Positions 41,742 to 50,529 of a stretch of 50,529 bases of DNA are shown one piece after another (position 1 is the stretch's first letter; every line of letters starts with the position of its first letter). The DNA is from Thermomucor indicae-seudaticae (Eukaryota > Mucoromycota > Mucoromycetes > Mucorales > Lichtheimiaceae). A program made the translations under genes and the position numbers. Location: contig JSYX01000222.1 in NCBI GenBank assembly GCA_000787465.1, positions 1 through 50,529 on the forward strand, written 5' to 3'. A model generated the notes under the pieces. That model did not search any database, was not told the origin of the DNA, and saw only the letters and a list, made by a program, of their open reading frames with translations.

Positions 41742-43152
41742 ATGGCATTGGCAAAGAATTTACGGCTAGGTGACAAATACCGAATCATAAGAAAGATAGG
41801 TTCCGGATCGTTTGGCGTCATTTATCTTGGTTGGTTTCATTTTCGACATGACCGCGCAATTGATGGAGACATTGACCAACAGCCGTACCACAATAAAGGT
41901 ACTGATGTCACCACAGGTGAAGAGGTCGCCATCAAGGCAGAATCCGACGGTGCAGAGTATCCACAATTGGAGATTGAAGCAGAAATTTTTAAACTCTTGT
42001 ACGGTGGCGTCGGCATTCCCCGTGTTCACTATTACGGCACTGAAAACAACCACAGGGTTATGGTTGTCGACTTGCTGGGACGTGAGTCGTTGTCGCTAAA
42101 TAAGTTATGTTAATATTATGCTCATCTGACTATAACATTAGCTTCTCTGGAAGAACTTTTCAATCGCTGCAACCGCAAATTCTCGCTAAAAACGATCCTT
42201 TTACTGGGGATACAGATGGTACATACAGTTAGGATTATACACGAATGAAAGCTCATGGTCCGAATATCTGTTTGTCGTTGCTGCATTTACAGCTCTCTCG
42301 AATCGAGTTTGTCCATAACAAGAACTACATCCATCGTGATATCAAGCCGGAAAACTGTCTGATGGGTGTGGGTCATAAGAAAATGCAAGTCAGCTTAATC
42401 GATTACGGATTAGCCAAACGCTACCGTAACCCTTGTACGCGCAAACACATTCCGTTCCGAGATGACAAACATTTGACGGGGACTGCACGCTACACAAGTA
42501 TCAATTCTCACTTGGGACTTGGTAAGTAAATGTCAGAATGTCAGAAATGAATTGTGGGACTATAAACGCGAAACAACAAAAAGAGCAATCGCGGCGGGAT
42601 GACCTTGAGTCACTTGGATACGTCTTGATATACTTTTGTCGAGGGTCCCTGCCATGGCAGGGCATAAAGGCAGAGAATAATGAAGAAAAGAATGAGATGA
42701 TCTTGGAGTCAAAAATGTCAACTCCAATTGACGAGCTTTGCCACAACTACCCGGAAGAATTCGCCACTTACCTCAAGTATACGCGCTCTTTACAGTTCTC
42801 GGACAAACCTGATTACACATACCTGCATAAGTTATTTGCGAATCTGTTCAAGAAATTAGGATATACCTATGACTTTGTATTCGACTGGACTCCACGAGAA
42901 CCCGTGAGTATCGCGAACCATCCACAGATATGATAGTCTTACTCAAAGTCGTTGTAACAGGAAAAGGAGAAACAACAGCAAGCAAAGGAGGATAAACCAA
43001 CAACATCTAAAGCCATCCAAACGCAGAACATACCAAAAGCAAAGCGGAATAAGCGAAAACTGAAACCGTGTTTGGGGCCACAGTCAAACAGACGAAACAC
43101 AAAGAAACAGAGAGCGTCTGGTATCAATGTGAGTTCCTTCCATGAAAATTAA
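41742..43152 (+). CDS. Casein kinase 1 family protein kinase (about 6 exons)
   Basis: Serine/threonine kinase. ATG 41742 gives [20 protein letters not shown] and the glycine loop [11 protein letters not shown], then across intron 1 [16 protein letters not shown] with the ATP-binding Lys. [20 protein letters not shown] follows. The catalytic loop is [14 protein letters not shown]; the magnesium motif is IDYGLAKRY (DYG, not the common DFG). [20 protein letters not shown] is the activation segment, with [20 protein letters not shown] across intron 4 and [15 protein letters not shown]. It ends the kinase fold with YDFVFDWT, then a Lys/Gln-rich tail to [10 protein letters not shown]. About 365 residues. 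Intron 1 (41830-41898) is 69 nt without a stop. Confidence 0.93.
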
Positions 43153-43471
43153 GCATTGCCTAACGAATTATTGCTAGTGCCCTTGATGGAAGCATAACCT
43201 ATGTGAATAGGCGTTGAGTGTCCACTTAGATGGGACCTAAAAGCCAAGCTGTCGACAACGCCTGAAATTCTATTCACAGTAACCCAAAGACGTTCATATG
43301 CCAATAAATATTGTATGTATGCGAGATAGTGCATAGTATATGCTGCTAATCCCAGCATGTTATTGGAATTGAAAGTAATATAAATCTATGCTTTCGCAAC
43401 GGTATTAAGTTTATGTAGCTAAAGCTACATGTCCTATTTTTTCTTGCATCTTTATTCTGGTGAATGCAGGA
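43153..43471. other. 3' region shared by convergent CK1 and GGA genes
   Basis: About 320 bp. It contains the inverted repeat ATGTAGCT-AA-AGCTACAT at 43413-43430, 42-60 nt past the GGA stop on the minus strand. It may be a 3' UTR hairpin. No exon seen. Confidence 0.5.
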
Positions 43472-45865
43472 TCAATGGGCGCGATAATCGCCTGAAAGTT
43501 CCATGTCCACTCCAAACTGTTGGTATGTTACTTTATACCTCAGACGTAAAGGTTCCTAAGTACAGAGCAGCAAATATGTTAGCGATCCCCGTCTTAACTC
43601 AACACAATAGCATATACCTTGTTCGGATTATTCAAAACGATATTCTGAGTAACGGATCGCTCGGACTTTGGTGGGATCAATTCGGAAGACTGTGGCTCCA
43701 TTCGAAGTTGCATGGACTACCGATTACTGATCGTCAGACTGGATAGAAGCGCGCAATCCACTACTAGTATCTTCTTTTTACCTTTGGTGCGGCTAATCGA
43801 AGCATAAGGTGTTCCATAGGTGCCGTCGACTGATTGGAATAGAAGGCCTTGAAACGCCATAGTGTGTCAACTTGACTCACTTCTAATACAATTTGTAATC
43901 CGTTCTTGTTGACCAATTCAACTATTTTTTCACAAACATGAGAAAGTGCTCATCAATGGACGTTAGTAGGGGGTCGCACTTACTTGGCTCATGTTTTATC
44001 GCGCTCACGCCACCATTTCTTGAAGATGACGAATGTTCCTGGGCAAGGCTGTCCGTAACACTGATACCTCCCGTCATGGATGAAGATGAGAGGCTAGGGG
44101 AGACGGCTGCTGGTGGTGATAGTGCTTTCGCGTTTGAAGTGTAAGGCGAGGACGGCGTAGAGGAAGTAGGCGCGGCACGTGAAGACAAAAAGGCAAGTGG
44201 GTCAGCAACAAGATCCTGCTGCTGCTGCTGCTGCTGTTGCTGTGTAGGCGGTGTAGATATAGTTGCGCTTTGACCAAATAAATCACTGAGTTCATCGAGT
44301 ACATTCGTTTTTGCCTGGCCGCTGCTGGCGGGCGTCGCGGTCTGAGCTGTCGAGATATCCGGTTTCGGTTCATCATCCAGATCGATAAGACTGATAGCTT
44401 GGCGCGGTTCTTCGTTTGCATCGGTTTGTTTCGGAGGTTTCCCGCTAATCTCATATTGAGTATCATAGATACCCTTTTGCACGTCGGCGAACTTCGCCAT
44501 TGCGTTATTAATCATATCGTTTAACGTGAGAAGGTTCTCTTGCATGAAGCGGTTAGTATCTGCGTGGTGTCTCGTCCTAAATGACCCGCTTACCAATCTT
44601 TTCATTGTCTTCCTCCTCAGTAATCATTTTCTGGATTTTGGGTTGAGCCCCAGCGGTCGCGTTCTTCAGTTCCATGATTGTCTCATTGCGATAGAGCTGT
44701 TCTTCAGGCTTGACGTTCTCCAACATTTCGTATAGCAGGATAACTTTTTCCTGTATCTTGTGTAACTCTTCTTCAAATTTTTGTTGATAGTTAGGTTTCT
44801 GTCTTTGATCCTGTCGTTTATCCACGTCAGATCGCTTTGACATAATTTCCTCCACCTATCGAGACTCACATATCCAGACATCACTTTCATCAATCGGTTG
44901 GCTTCCACTAAATCTTGTGGTCTAGCTCGTCGGATCAATTCTTGAAGTTTCTAGATGTTAAGGTTCACTTAGCAGAGTCATGCATTGGAAACATCAGAGA
45001 TTAACTTACCGCTGATTGCGCTACACGGTCCTCTTCTTCAAGTTCAGCAGCTGACCGAAGTGACTCGGACGGTGCTAGTGCAGCCAGCGATGATTCCTTC
45101 ACTTCTGGGAATCTGTAGCCTGCGACATTCGATGGGCATTAAATAGACCGCATCGACAGGCCTCACCCTTTTTCCGTGAACTGACCTTTAAATCGTAACA
45201 GTCGGTACATGTCTTTGATATGAACCAAATCATCCTTATGTCGCGACATATCAGCTAGCGCCAGTTTCCATTCCTTGATCATGTACAAAATCCGTTGAAT
45301 GACTGGATTCGGAAATGGCTTTCGCATATACGTTAACGGTACCGCCTTATAACGAGTTTGTCGTACATTTAACTTACTGCTGGACGCTCTGGGAATTTAC
45401 GAACGAGCTCATTCAGGAACTCTTTTGTTGCAATCTGCAGGTGGAAGGGGTATCCGCAATTCTTGACGCAGTTATCCAGTAGCTACGCACGTGTTAATCC
45501 ATGCATAAAAGGTAACCCATTCGGGTTGTTGCCAAATAGCTTACGGTAAGGGCTAGCATGGCTTGGTTCAGGTTTTTACTGTTGACGTATCGAACAATAG
45601 CTTGGGCAGCCTCTCGTGGCCTACGTTACGTCGGGGAAGCATGAGCGGGACGGGAAAGCATAAACAAAGCGCAGGTACACTTACGCATTGCCCCGCTTCT
45701 TGTTAATCATTTCGCAGATTTCGAGGTTAAGAGCCAGGTCCGGCTCGTACCGTGCGGGACTGCAAGCACCATCTGGTATGCGTAAATGGATGTCAGTGGC
45801 TAACTCCTTGGCGAAAGCTGGTAAGTTGTTCGAGTACCAATGAACTCTTGCAACGGCGTCGACAT
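43472..45865 (-). CDS. GGA-family clathrin adaptor, VHS-GAT-GAE (about 11 exons)
   Basis: Monomeric adaptor sorting cargo from the trans-Golgi to endosomes with Arf. Exon 1 (ATG 45865-45863) reads MSTPLQEFID. The VHS domain continues ARYEPDLALNLEICEMINKK, REAAQAIVRYVNSKNLNQAM, LLDNCVKNCGYPFHLQIATK and EFLNELVRKFP. GAT: KLQELIRRARPQDLVEANRL, QEKVILLYEMLENVKPEEQL, LTLNDMINNAMAKFADVQKG. Hinge: ISLIDLDDE, a clathrin-box-like LIDLD, and a CAG/CTG-encoded poly-Gln. GAE: IELVNKNGLQIVLEVSQVDT, WRFKAFYSNQSTAPMEHLML, VTQNIVLNNPNK, EPLRLRYKVTYQQFGVD, ending GDYRAH at 43472. About 590 residues, complete. Several introns have branch TACTAAC. Confidence 0.93.
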
Positions 45866-46072
45866 TATTCACTCTTACGTCGCGTTACAATGGAATGAGT
45901 ACGACTGTAAAAACACGGCAAGGGCGGAATGGTGGTATTCAAAGAACGCTTGTCTCGGGAGAGTGTGAAACGTGTAACATGCTCCTACCCCCACAAGTTG
46001 CGGTCCTTCAATTTCGCGCTTGAAGAAGACGGCGCAATTTAGATCCAAGCCCTGTGTCCCAGTTTTCACAAA
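45866..46072. promoter_or_regulatory. Short bidirectional promoter, GGA and Mdm35 genes
   Basis: Only 207 bp separate the divergent ATGs at 45865 (minus) and 46073 (plus), so the promoters must overlap. No motif was identified. Confidence 0.6.
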
Positions 46073-46388
46073 ATGTCGTCCAGTGTTGGTCCTAATTGCA
46101 CTGAGCTCAAACAAAAGTACGATACCTGTTTCAATAAGTGGTACTCTGAAAAGTTCTTAAAGGGCGACACAACACCCGAATGCGAAGAGTTATTTAAAGA
46201 TTACCGAGCCTGTGTCATGGTATGCATGTCCCTAGTACCCGACATTCGACATTGCAGTCCGCTGAGTGATCTTTTTTCAGGTCACACTTAAAGAAAAGGG
46301 TATTGACAAGCTTCTTGAGGAATCACGGAAAGAAGCACCGTTCCCCACCCCTCCATTCCAGGACAGTAACAACAAAAGCACATCATAA
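46073..46388 (+). CDS. MDM35: Mdm35/TRIAP1 twin CX9C protein (2 exons)
   Basis: Intermembrane-space partner of Ups1/Ups2 that shuttles phosphatidic acid between mitochondrial membranes. Exon 1: [20 protein letters not shown], with [11 protein letters not shown] as the first CX9C, then [20 protein letters not shown] and FKDYRACVM completing the second ([11 protein letters not shown]). Exon 2 (after acceptor TTTCAG): [20 protein letters not shown], ending NNKSTS with stop at 46386-46388. About 83 residues; all four structural cysteines are present. Confidence 0.95.
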
Positions 46389-47034
46389 GAACAACACTGA
46401 GCAAACATTCGGCATAGACAAACTCATGGTTCTGTACATTCTGGACATCTTCTCTCTTCACGTCAATAAATTAGAGAAAACTGACACGATTGTTTGACAA
46501 TGAGAGGTACAATGGGATACAGGTCCAGTAGCTAGGATATGCGCGTTGCGAGGTCGGCCGTCGACGTGGAAGCATTGACAAGGAGAATTGTACGGAACGC
46601 GCTGCGTTCTTGAGGTGCAACAACCCAAAGCAAGGTTTGCTAGTTTATGCACTGAAATGGATTGTGCTGTCGAGTGTAGTAATCTGCACTCTACGAAACC
46701 TGCAACTGAGGTTTCTCTCAAATATTGCTAAGTAGCTTATGAAGGTCGACAACTGCAACATTGAATGACTTGTACCGACCGTGGAAACCCGAGTAACAGG
46801 ACTGTTGATCCGTTGGTTGAATTGCTGGATCCACAAGACTGGTGGCGGCGGACATGGCATGGTTTGACAACGCGTTTGCCGACCTACCCGCCGTATCTGA
46901 AACGTTTGGCATGATTTTCCAACTGGAGACTCAGCCCAAAAATCTGCTAACCCAACTGGAAATTTTGCAGCGCCCGTAGTAATCATCCTTCTTTTTCCGT
47001 GTTGAAGTGTCGGTAACAATAGCATGGAGCCATC
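46389..47034. other. Intergenic between Mdm35 and metallophosphatase genes
   Basis: About 650 bp. A minus-strand frame at 46912-46718 could encode 64 residues from an ATG but has no family pattern. It holds the upstream region of the metallophosphatase. Confidence 0.4.
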
Positions 47035-48627
47035 ATGATGCTTCATCCGACTAGTTACGAACCATACTCTTCCGTTTCTTTTCAACACAAACAACCTACA
47101 TCACCATATCCTGATGACGAGGACGACCGAGGACATGACAATACCAGGCATCGTAAAGCGTTCCTTAACGCTCTGCTCGACAGCCGACCCGCCATTACAA
47201 CTAAACCTCAATCGTCACGGCGATGCCGGTGGCGACGATACCGCAATCGTATACTTTTGGGTTGCCTTCTGATTGCTCTCTTATTATGCGTCTTCTCCAA
47301 CCACATTGCAATCTATTGGGCATTTTTTCGCATTAAGCTTGACAATTACCTTTTCGACCATGGCTGGGTTCCCTGTGGGGTACTCCGCAAATCTCCCGTA
47401 CTTTACGTTCAGGACACGGACCATGTTCAGGTGGTATGGGAAATGAATTGCGGTATGCAATCCAAAGACATGACTGTAACTTGGAACAAAGCGGGCGAGC
47501 AGACCAGTACAACAACAGACCCTGTGGATCCCGTTTTCTTGGACAGTCGACACACGCTGTACAAGACGACGCTCGGCCCGCTGGAAGGTGGTGAATACGA
47601 ATATTGCATCCAGACTCAACAGCGACGGACGCAGCGGAAGGCGGTGCTGGCGCGCCACAGGTTTTCATGGCACGGGCACGATGCAAAGACGCCTATCCGG
47701 ATAGCGGCAATGGCAGATAATCAGTTTGGTATGCGCACCTTTGTGTCCCTTTTGCGCCGGGTACGGAAGAAGGTCGACTATCTATTGCACGCTGGCGATG
47801 CAGTCCAGAATTATCCGTCCTTGCGGCAATGGCAGACCGATTTCGTAGCACCATTGACTTATTATGGCTTTGGACAAGCGGCGCCATTGATTTATGCGCA
47901 TGGCAACCATGATCACGACCCGACTTTTGAGTACCATTATACGCGCATGGATCCTTCTAGCGACCCTTGGTATGCGTTCTCAATGGCAGATGGCGCAATC
48001 CGCTTCATAGTCTTGGACAGCAACTTGGATTGGCCGCAGCAGGATGACTGGCTCAAACGTGAGCTTGCAAGTGAAGCATTTCAGTATGCTCAGTTTCGGG
48101 TGGTCGTGGTTCATGTGCCACCTTTTCTGGAGTATTGGGATCCTGAGGCATGGTTTGAGAAACATGAGAATTTGTGGGGTGCCTTTGTTCGAGAACGATT
48201 CGTGCCTCTCTTTGAGAAGTACGGTGTGGATCTTGTCATCTCAGGCCATCAACATAACTACGAACGTGGACAACGAAACGGCATTCACTATGCGATCATT
48301 GGAGGTGCAGGTGGTGATTTGGATTTCGAACGTGTGGAAAACTACAACATGTACGAAAACACTTTACTGGACTTTCACTTTGTTCTTTTGGAGTTTACGC
48401 CTCCGTCTAAGCAAGAATCGCGCTGGCAGTTGACTTGGGAAATGTATGACTTGAACGGCAAGTTGATGGACTCAATGACCACTTATTCCCAGTCTCGAGA
48501 ACCGATTATTGAAGAGCCTAAACAAGCGATCCACGAAGGTGCTGTCGAAGGTGACGCTATTGAAGAATTAACGTATAGCGAATTGGACGACAATGCACAA
48601 CTTGAACAAGAAGGTCCACTTGTATAG
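47035..48627 (+). CDS. Membrane-anchored metallophosphatase, purple-acid-phosphatase-like (single exon)
   Basis: 530 residues. A basic N-terminal tail (about 70 residues, with RRCRWRRYRNR) precedes one membrane segment (ILLGCLLIALLLCVFSNHIA), giving a type II topology with the catalytic part in the lumen or outside. A fibronectin-like N-terminal domain (VQVVWEMNCGM, YKTTLGPLEGGEYEYCIQT) precedes the metallophosphatase core. Its motifs in order: IRIAAMADNQ, LLHAGDAVQNY, AHGNHDHDP, VVVVHVPPFLEYWD and LVISGHQHNYERG with IIGGAGGDLD. These are the five metal-binding blocks of the family; block one has D-x-Q where many members have D-x-H. Intronless. Substrate unknown. Confidence 0.88.
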   Translation: MMLHPTSYEPYSSVSFQHKQPTSPYPDDEDDRGHDNTRHRKAFLNALLDSRPAITTKPQSSRRCRWRRYRNRILLGCLLIALLLCVFSNHIAIYWAFFRIKLDNYLFDHGWVPCGVLRKSPVLYVQDTDHVQVVWEMNCGMQSKDMTVTWNKAGEQTSTTTDPVDPVFLDSRHTLYKTTLGPLEGGEYEYCIQTQQRRTQRKAVLARHRFSWHGHDAKTPIRIAAMADNQFGMRTFVSLLRRVRKKVDYLLHAGDAVQNYPSLRQWQTDFVAPLTYYGFGQAAPLIYAHGNHDHDPTFEYHYTRMDPSSDPWYAFSMADGAIRFIVLDSNLDWPQQDDWLKRELASEAFQYAQFRVVVVHVPPFLEYWDPEAWFEKHENLWGAFVRERFVPLFEKYGVDLVISGHQHNYERGQRNGIHYAIIGGAGGDLDFERVENYNMYENTLLDFHFVLLEFTPPSKQESRWQLTWEMYDLNGKLMDSMTTYSQSREPIIEEPKQAIHEGAVEGDAIEELTYSELDDNAQLEQEGPLV

Positions 48628-48684
48628 ATGGTGAAGACATTTCTGTATTTATGTACATGTCTCTTTATTTTTTCTCTTTTTTTT

Positions 48685-50393
48685 TCATTCAATAACATTT
48701 TCACGTTGCATTTCTTCGTCTTCATCCGCTATTTCATATTCTTCATACTCTTCTTCATCTGACATGTCTTCATTTTCTGATCCGTTTTCGTTATCAGTCT
48801 CTTCTTCTTCCTCTTCATCTTCATCTTCTTCTTGTTCATCTTCTTTGTCACTGAAACGTAATACTTGAGCTTCCTCTGATTGATTTTGTTCTTTTACAAA
48901 GTATTGCGACCACCCTTCGTCGTCATCATCACTATCAAAGAGTCTTACAAACCCTTCCTCTTCTTCCTCCTCACGAGATTTTCGCGCCGTGTTTGCCGTT
49001 GCCTCCTCTGCTTGTTGTTGCTGCTCTTGTGCATTGCGTTTTTTGTCTTCTTGGATCTTTTTCTGCTGATACAAGTAGGCTGTGCTAACCCAGCTACCGG
49101 GTCGAATAATGCCGGACGCCTTTCCGTCCTCTTTGTTGGCCGTTCGTCGGGCTACATGTGGTAACCGACAGTTTGCATTAGGGCATTTCCCTGTTTCTGC
49201 AAACATTGGACAAACATGGATATGTTTGTCCCGGCATTCCAGCCCTTTACTGCAATATCCTTCCATAGCAAACGCACGGCACACAGGTGCATCATCGCGC
49301 ACCCGCACGTGCATAAACGGACACTCAACATTCGTACACCGACCTCGCTGGAAATGAACACAATGAGGCATGATGTGTGGGGTTGGCGTATGGGACAATC
49401 GACACTGATTTGCCGGTTTCCGGCATCGATTCTGCAAAAACCGAGGACAGATTGCTCGACGATTGGGATCATGAATAAACGGGCAGCGTGGACCGTTAGG
49501 ACACTTGCCTAGATCGTGGAAAAGCCTCAATTAGCTATTGCGTATTCCAAATAAACGGTTTATCTGCCTACCGTATCGAGTAAATAAGCCGCAATGACGT
49601 CTTGTCATCTGTTTAGTCTTCAATACCAGCGACTTGCCGGATCGACCCTGTCGAACGTAGCCTTCTGGTTCACGAACGAACACCATGTTGCCATTTTTGC
49701 TTCGTATACGCTTCTTCAACGTCGGCACCTTGCCGACCACCATGTTTTGATTTCGGTCACGTCGTCTGAGAAAGACCATTAAATATCTGAAGCTCTTAGT
49801 ATCTCATACGTTTAGATTTGACCATACCGTTTGAATGCGCGGCGGACTAATACATGCGATCCGGATGCTGGCAGTGACTTGACTTTGGCTCCTAATCGAT
49901 CCTCACGTATTAATTTTTTGCCTTTGACGATAAAACTAACGCCGTCAATGGCAATTCGCTTCTGGCCTCCGGGAGTAACGCTCTGCACCACAGCCGTATC
50001 AGGCAAAACTGTTTTCGGTGACGGCTGGTTGAGAACGAGTTTACGGTGAGGGCTGCCGCTTGTCGTCGTTAGGCCCCCATCTGAGATTGGCTTTTGCTGA
50101 GCGCTAGCTGGCGAGGGTATACTGCTCGGTGTCGCAGAGGTTTTGGTATTGTTGTTCAAAATCAATGTCTTATTGGGGCTACCGAAAGTGGGCGGCTGTC
50201 CTGTCAATGAACCTCGGCCTCGACCTCGAACCCAAGTATGAGAACCCCGCATATACGGTGTCGCTCGACCTCGACCACCACGAAACGGTGGAGCTCCTCT
50301 TCTTCGGGTGTTATAACTTTGCTCAAGGCGATGTTGCTGTATAGCTCCAGTTAATTCTGCAATGCGCTTTAACAACTCGGCATCCGAAGACAT
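48685..50393 (-). CDS. ZC3H3-like CCCH zinc-finger protein (3 exons)
   Basis: Nuclear RNA-binding protein; animal ZC3H3 acts in polyadenylation-linked mRNA export. Start ATG 50393 gives SSDAELLKRIAELTGAIQQH, a leading helix, then an RGG-type segment (RRRGAPPFRGGRGR) and GVSFIVKGKKLIRED. Exon 1 ends at the GTATGG donor in AAACG/GTATGG; the first GTC donor gives the wrong phase. Acceptor TTTCTCAG has branch TACTAAG. Exon 2: RRDRNQNMVVGKVPTLKKR. Across intron 2: RHCGLFTRYGKCPNGPRCPF, the first finger. Exon 3 has four more (CPRFLQNRCRKPANQCRLSH, CVHFQRGRCTNVECPFMH, CRAFAMEGYCSKGLECRDKH, CPMFAETGKCPNANCRLPH), five in all, then a Gln run and a long Asp/Glu-rich tail. About 528 residues. Confidence 0.9.
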
Positions 50394-50529
50394 TTCGAAA
50401 CAGGGAGAAAGTAGACATCCAACGCAAGACGTCGTTATAAATCACCAAAAAAGCTCCGCACCAGTTAGAACAACTGTAAACCAAATTTGCGCTAGAACGA
50501 GACCATTTTTACGGCTAGTCAGTACATGA
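50394..50529. other. Upstream edge of the ZC3H3-like gene
   Basis: 136 bp of promoter-side sequence up to the window end; nothing further identified. Confidence 0.4.

Noticed and set aside
43429..43746. 105-residue plus-strand open frame as a separate gene
   Set aside because: It is antisense to the GGA gene's GAE-domain exons, which splice into a clear family match on the minus strand.
46645..47094. 149-residue minus-strand open frame upstream of the metallophosphatase
   Set aside because: No family pattern, no intron logic, and it overlaps the start of a strongly supported plus-strand gene.
49740..49830. Frame break between exons 1 and 2 of the ZC3H3-like gene
   Set aside because: Using the GTATGG donor instead of the next GTC, with branch TACTAAG and acceptor TTTCTCAG, restores the frame.
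1..50529. CRISPR arrays, rRNA genes or bacterial-type operons
   Set aside because: No regularly spaced repeats or rRNA cores were seen, and genes are spliced eukaryotic genes.

Overview
The window is compact, intron-rich eukaryotic nuclear DNA from a filamentous fungus. About 25 protein genes lie on both strands. Most are split by many short introns, typically 45-80 nt, whose positions I placed by re-joining conserved protein blocks. The gene set is typical of a non-yeast fungus: a Mago nashi homologue, branched-chain keto-acid dehydrogenase E1 alpha, a CreC/WDR20 protein, an NRPS-like adenylation/reductase enzyme, Kre9-type GPI wall proteins and an INO80-like HMG protein. One protein resembles the Cys-rich MULE/FAR1-derived proteins I associate with early-diverging fungi. 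My best guess is Mucoromycota. That placement is inference and no genus can be named.

Layout. 0.4-4.0 kb (-): glycerol-3-phosphate dehydrogenase and serine palmitoyltransferase subunit 1. 5.1-7.6 kb (+): CreC/WDR20 WD40 protein. 7.8-9.7 kb (-): two small GPI-anchored secreted proteins. 9.9-11.9 kb (-): RhoGAP with a C-terminal membrane segment. 12.0-12.5 kb (+): possible unrecognised gene. 12.8-13.5 kb (-): SNU13, with a box C/D snoRNA candidate in an intron. 14.0-17.2 kb (-): rhodanese and a kelch-BTB protein. 17.7-19.4 kb (+): alpha/beta hydrolase and a diverged Mago. 20.1-29.9 kb (-): HMG-box protein, PIG-L/GPI12, RNA polymerase III subunit RPC4, Vam7-like PX protein, D-2-hydroxyglutarate dehydrogenase and a MULE/FAR1-like Cys-rich protein. 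30.5-31.6 kb (+): coiled-coil orphan. 31.7-40.5 kb (-): BCKDH E1 alpha, NRPS-like A-T-R reductase and an orphan seven-helix membrane protein. 41.7-43.2 kb (+): casein kinase 1. 43.5-45.9 kb (-): GGA adaptor. 46.1-48.6 kb (+): Mdm35 and a membrane metallophosphatase. 48.7-50.4 kb (-): ZC3H3-like CCCH zinc-finger protein.

There is no operon logic, but themes recur: lipid, sphingolipid and GPI biosynthesis (GPD, LCB1, GPI12, Mdm35), the endomembrane system (GGA, Vam7), RNA processing (SNU13 with its snoRNA candidate, Mago, ZC3H3) and the cell wall (Kre9-like, GPI protein). The observations most worth following are (1) the box C/D snoRNA candidate inside an intron of SNU13, whose product binds box C/D snoRNAs; (2) four introns whose reading frame demands a GC-AG boundary with an identical GCAAGT donor, among roughly 95 introns placed, with a fifth possible; (3) a seven-helix receptor-like protein of unknown family; and (4) a Mago protein and a D2HG dehydrogenase that differ at normally invariant motifs. 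No CRISPR, rRNA, tRNA or intact transposon was seen.
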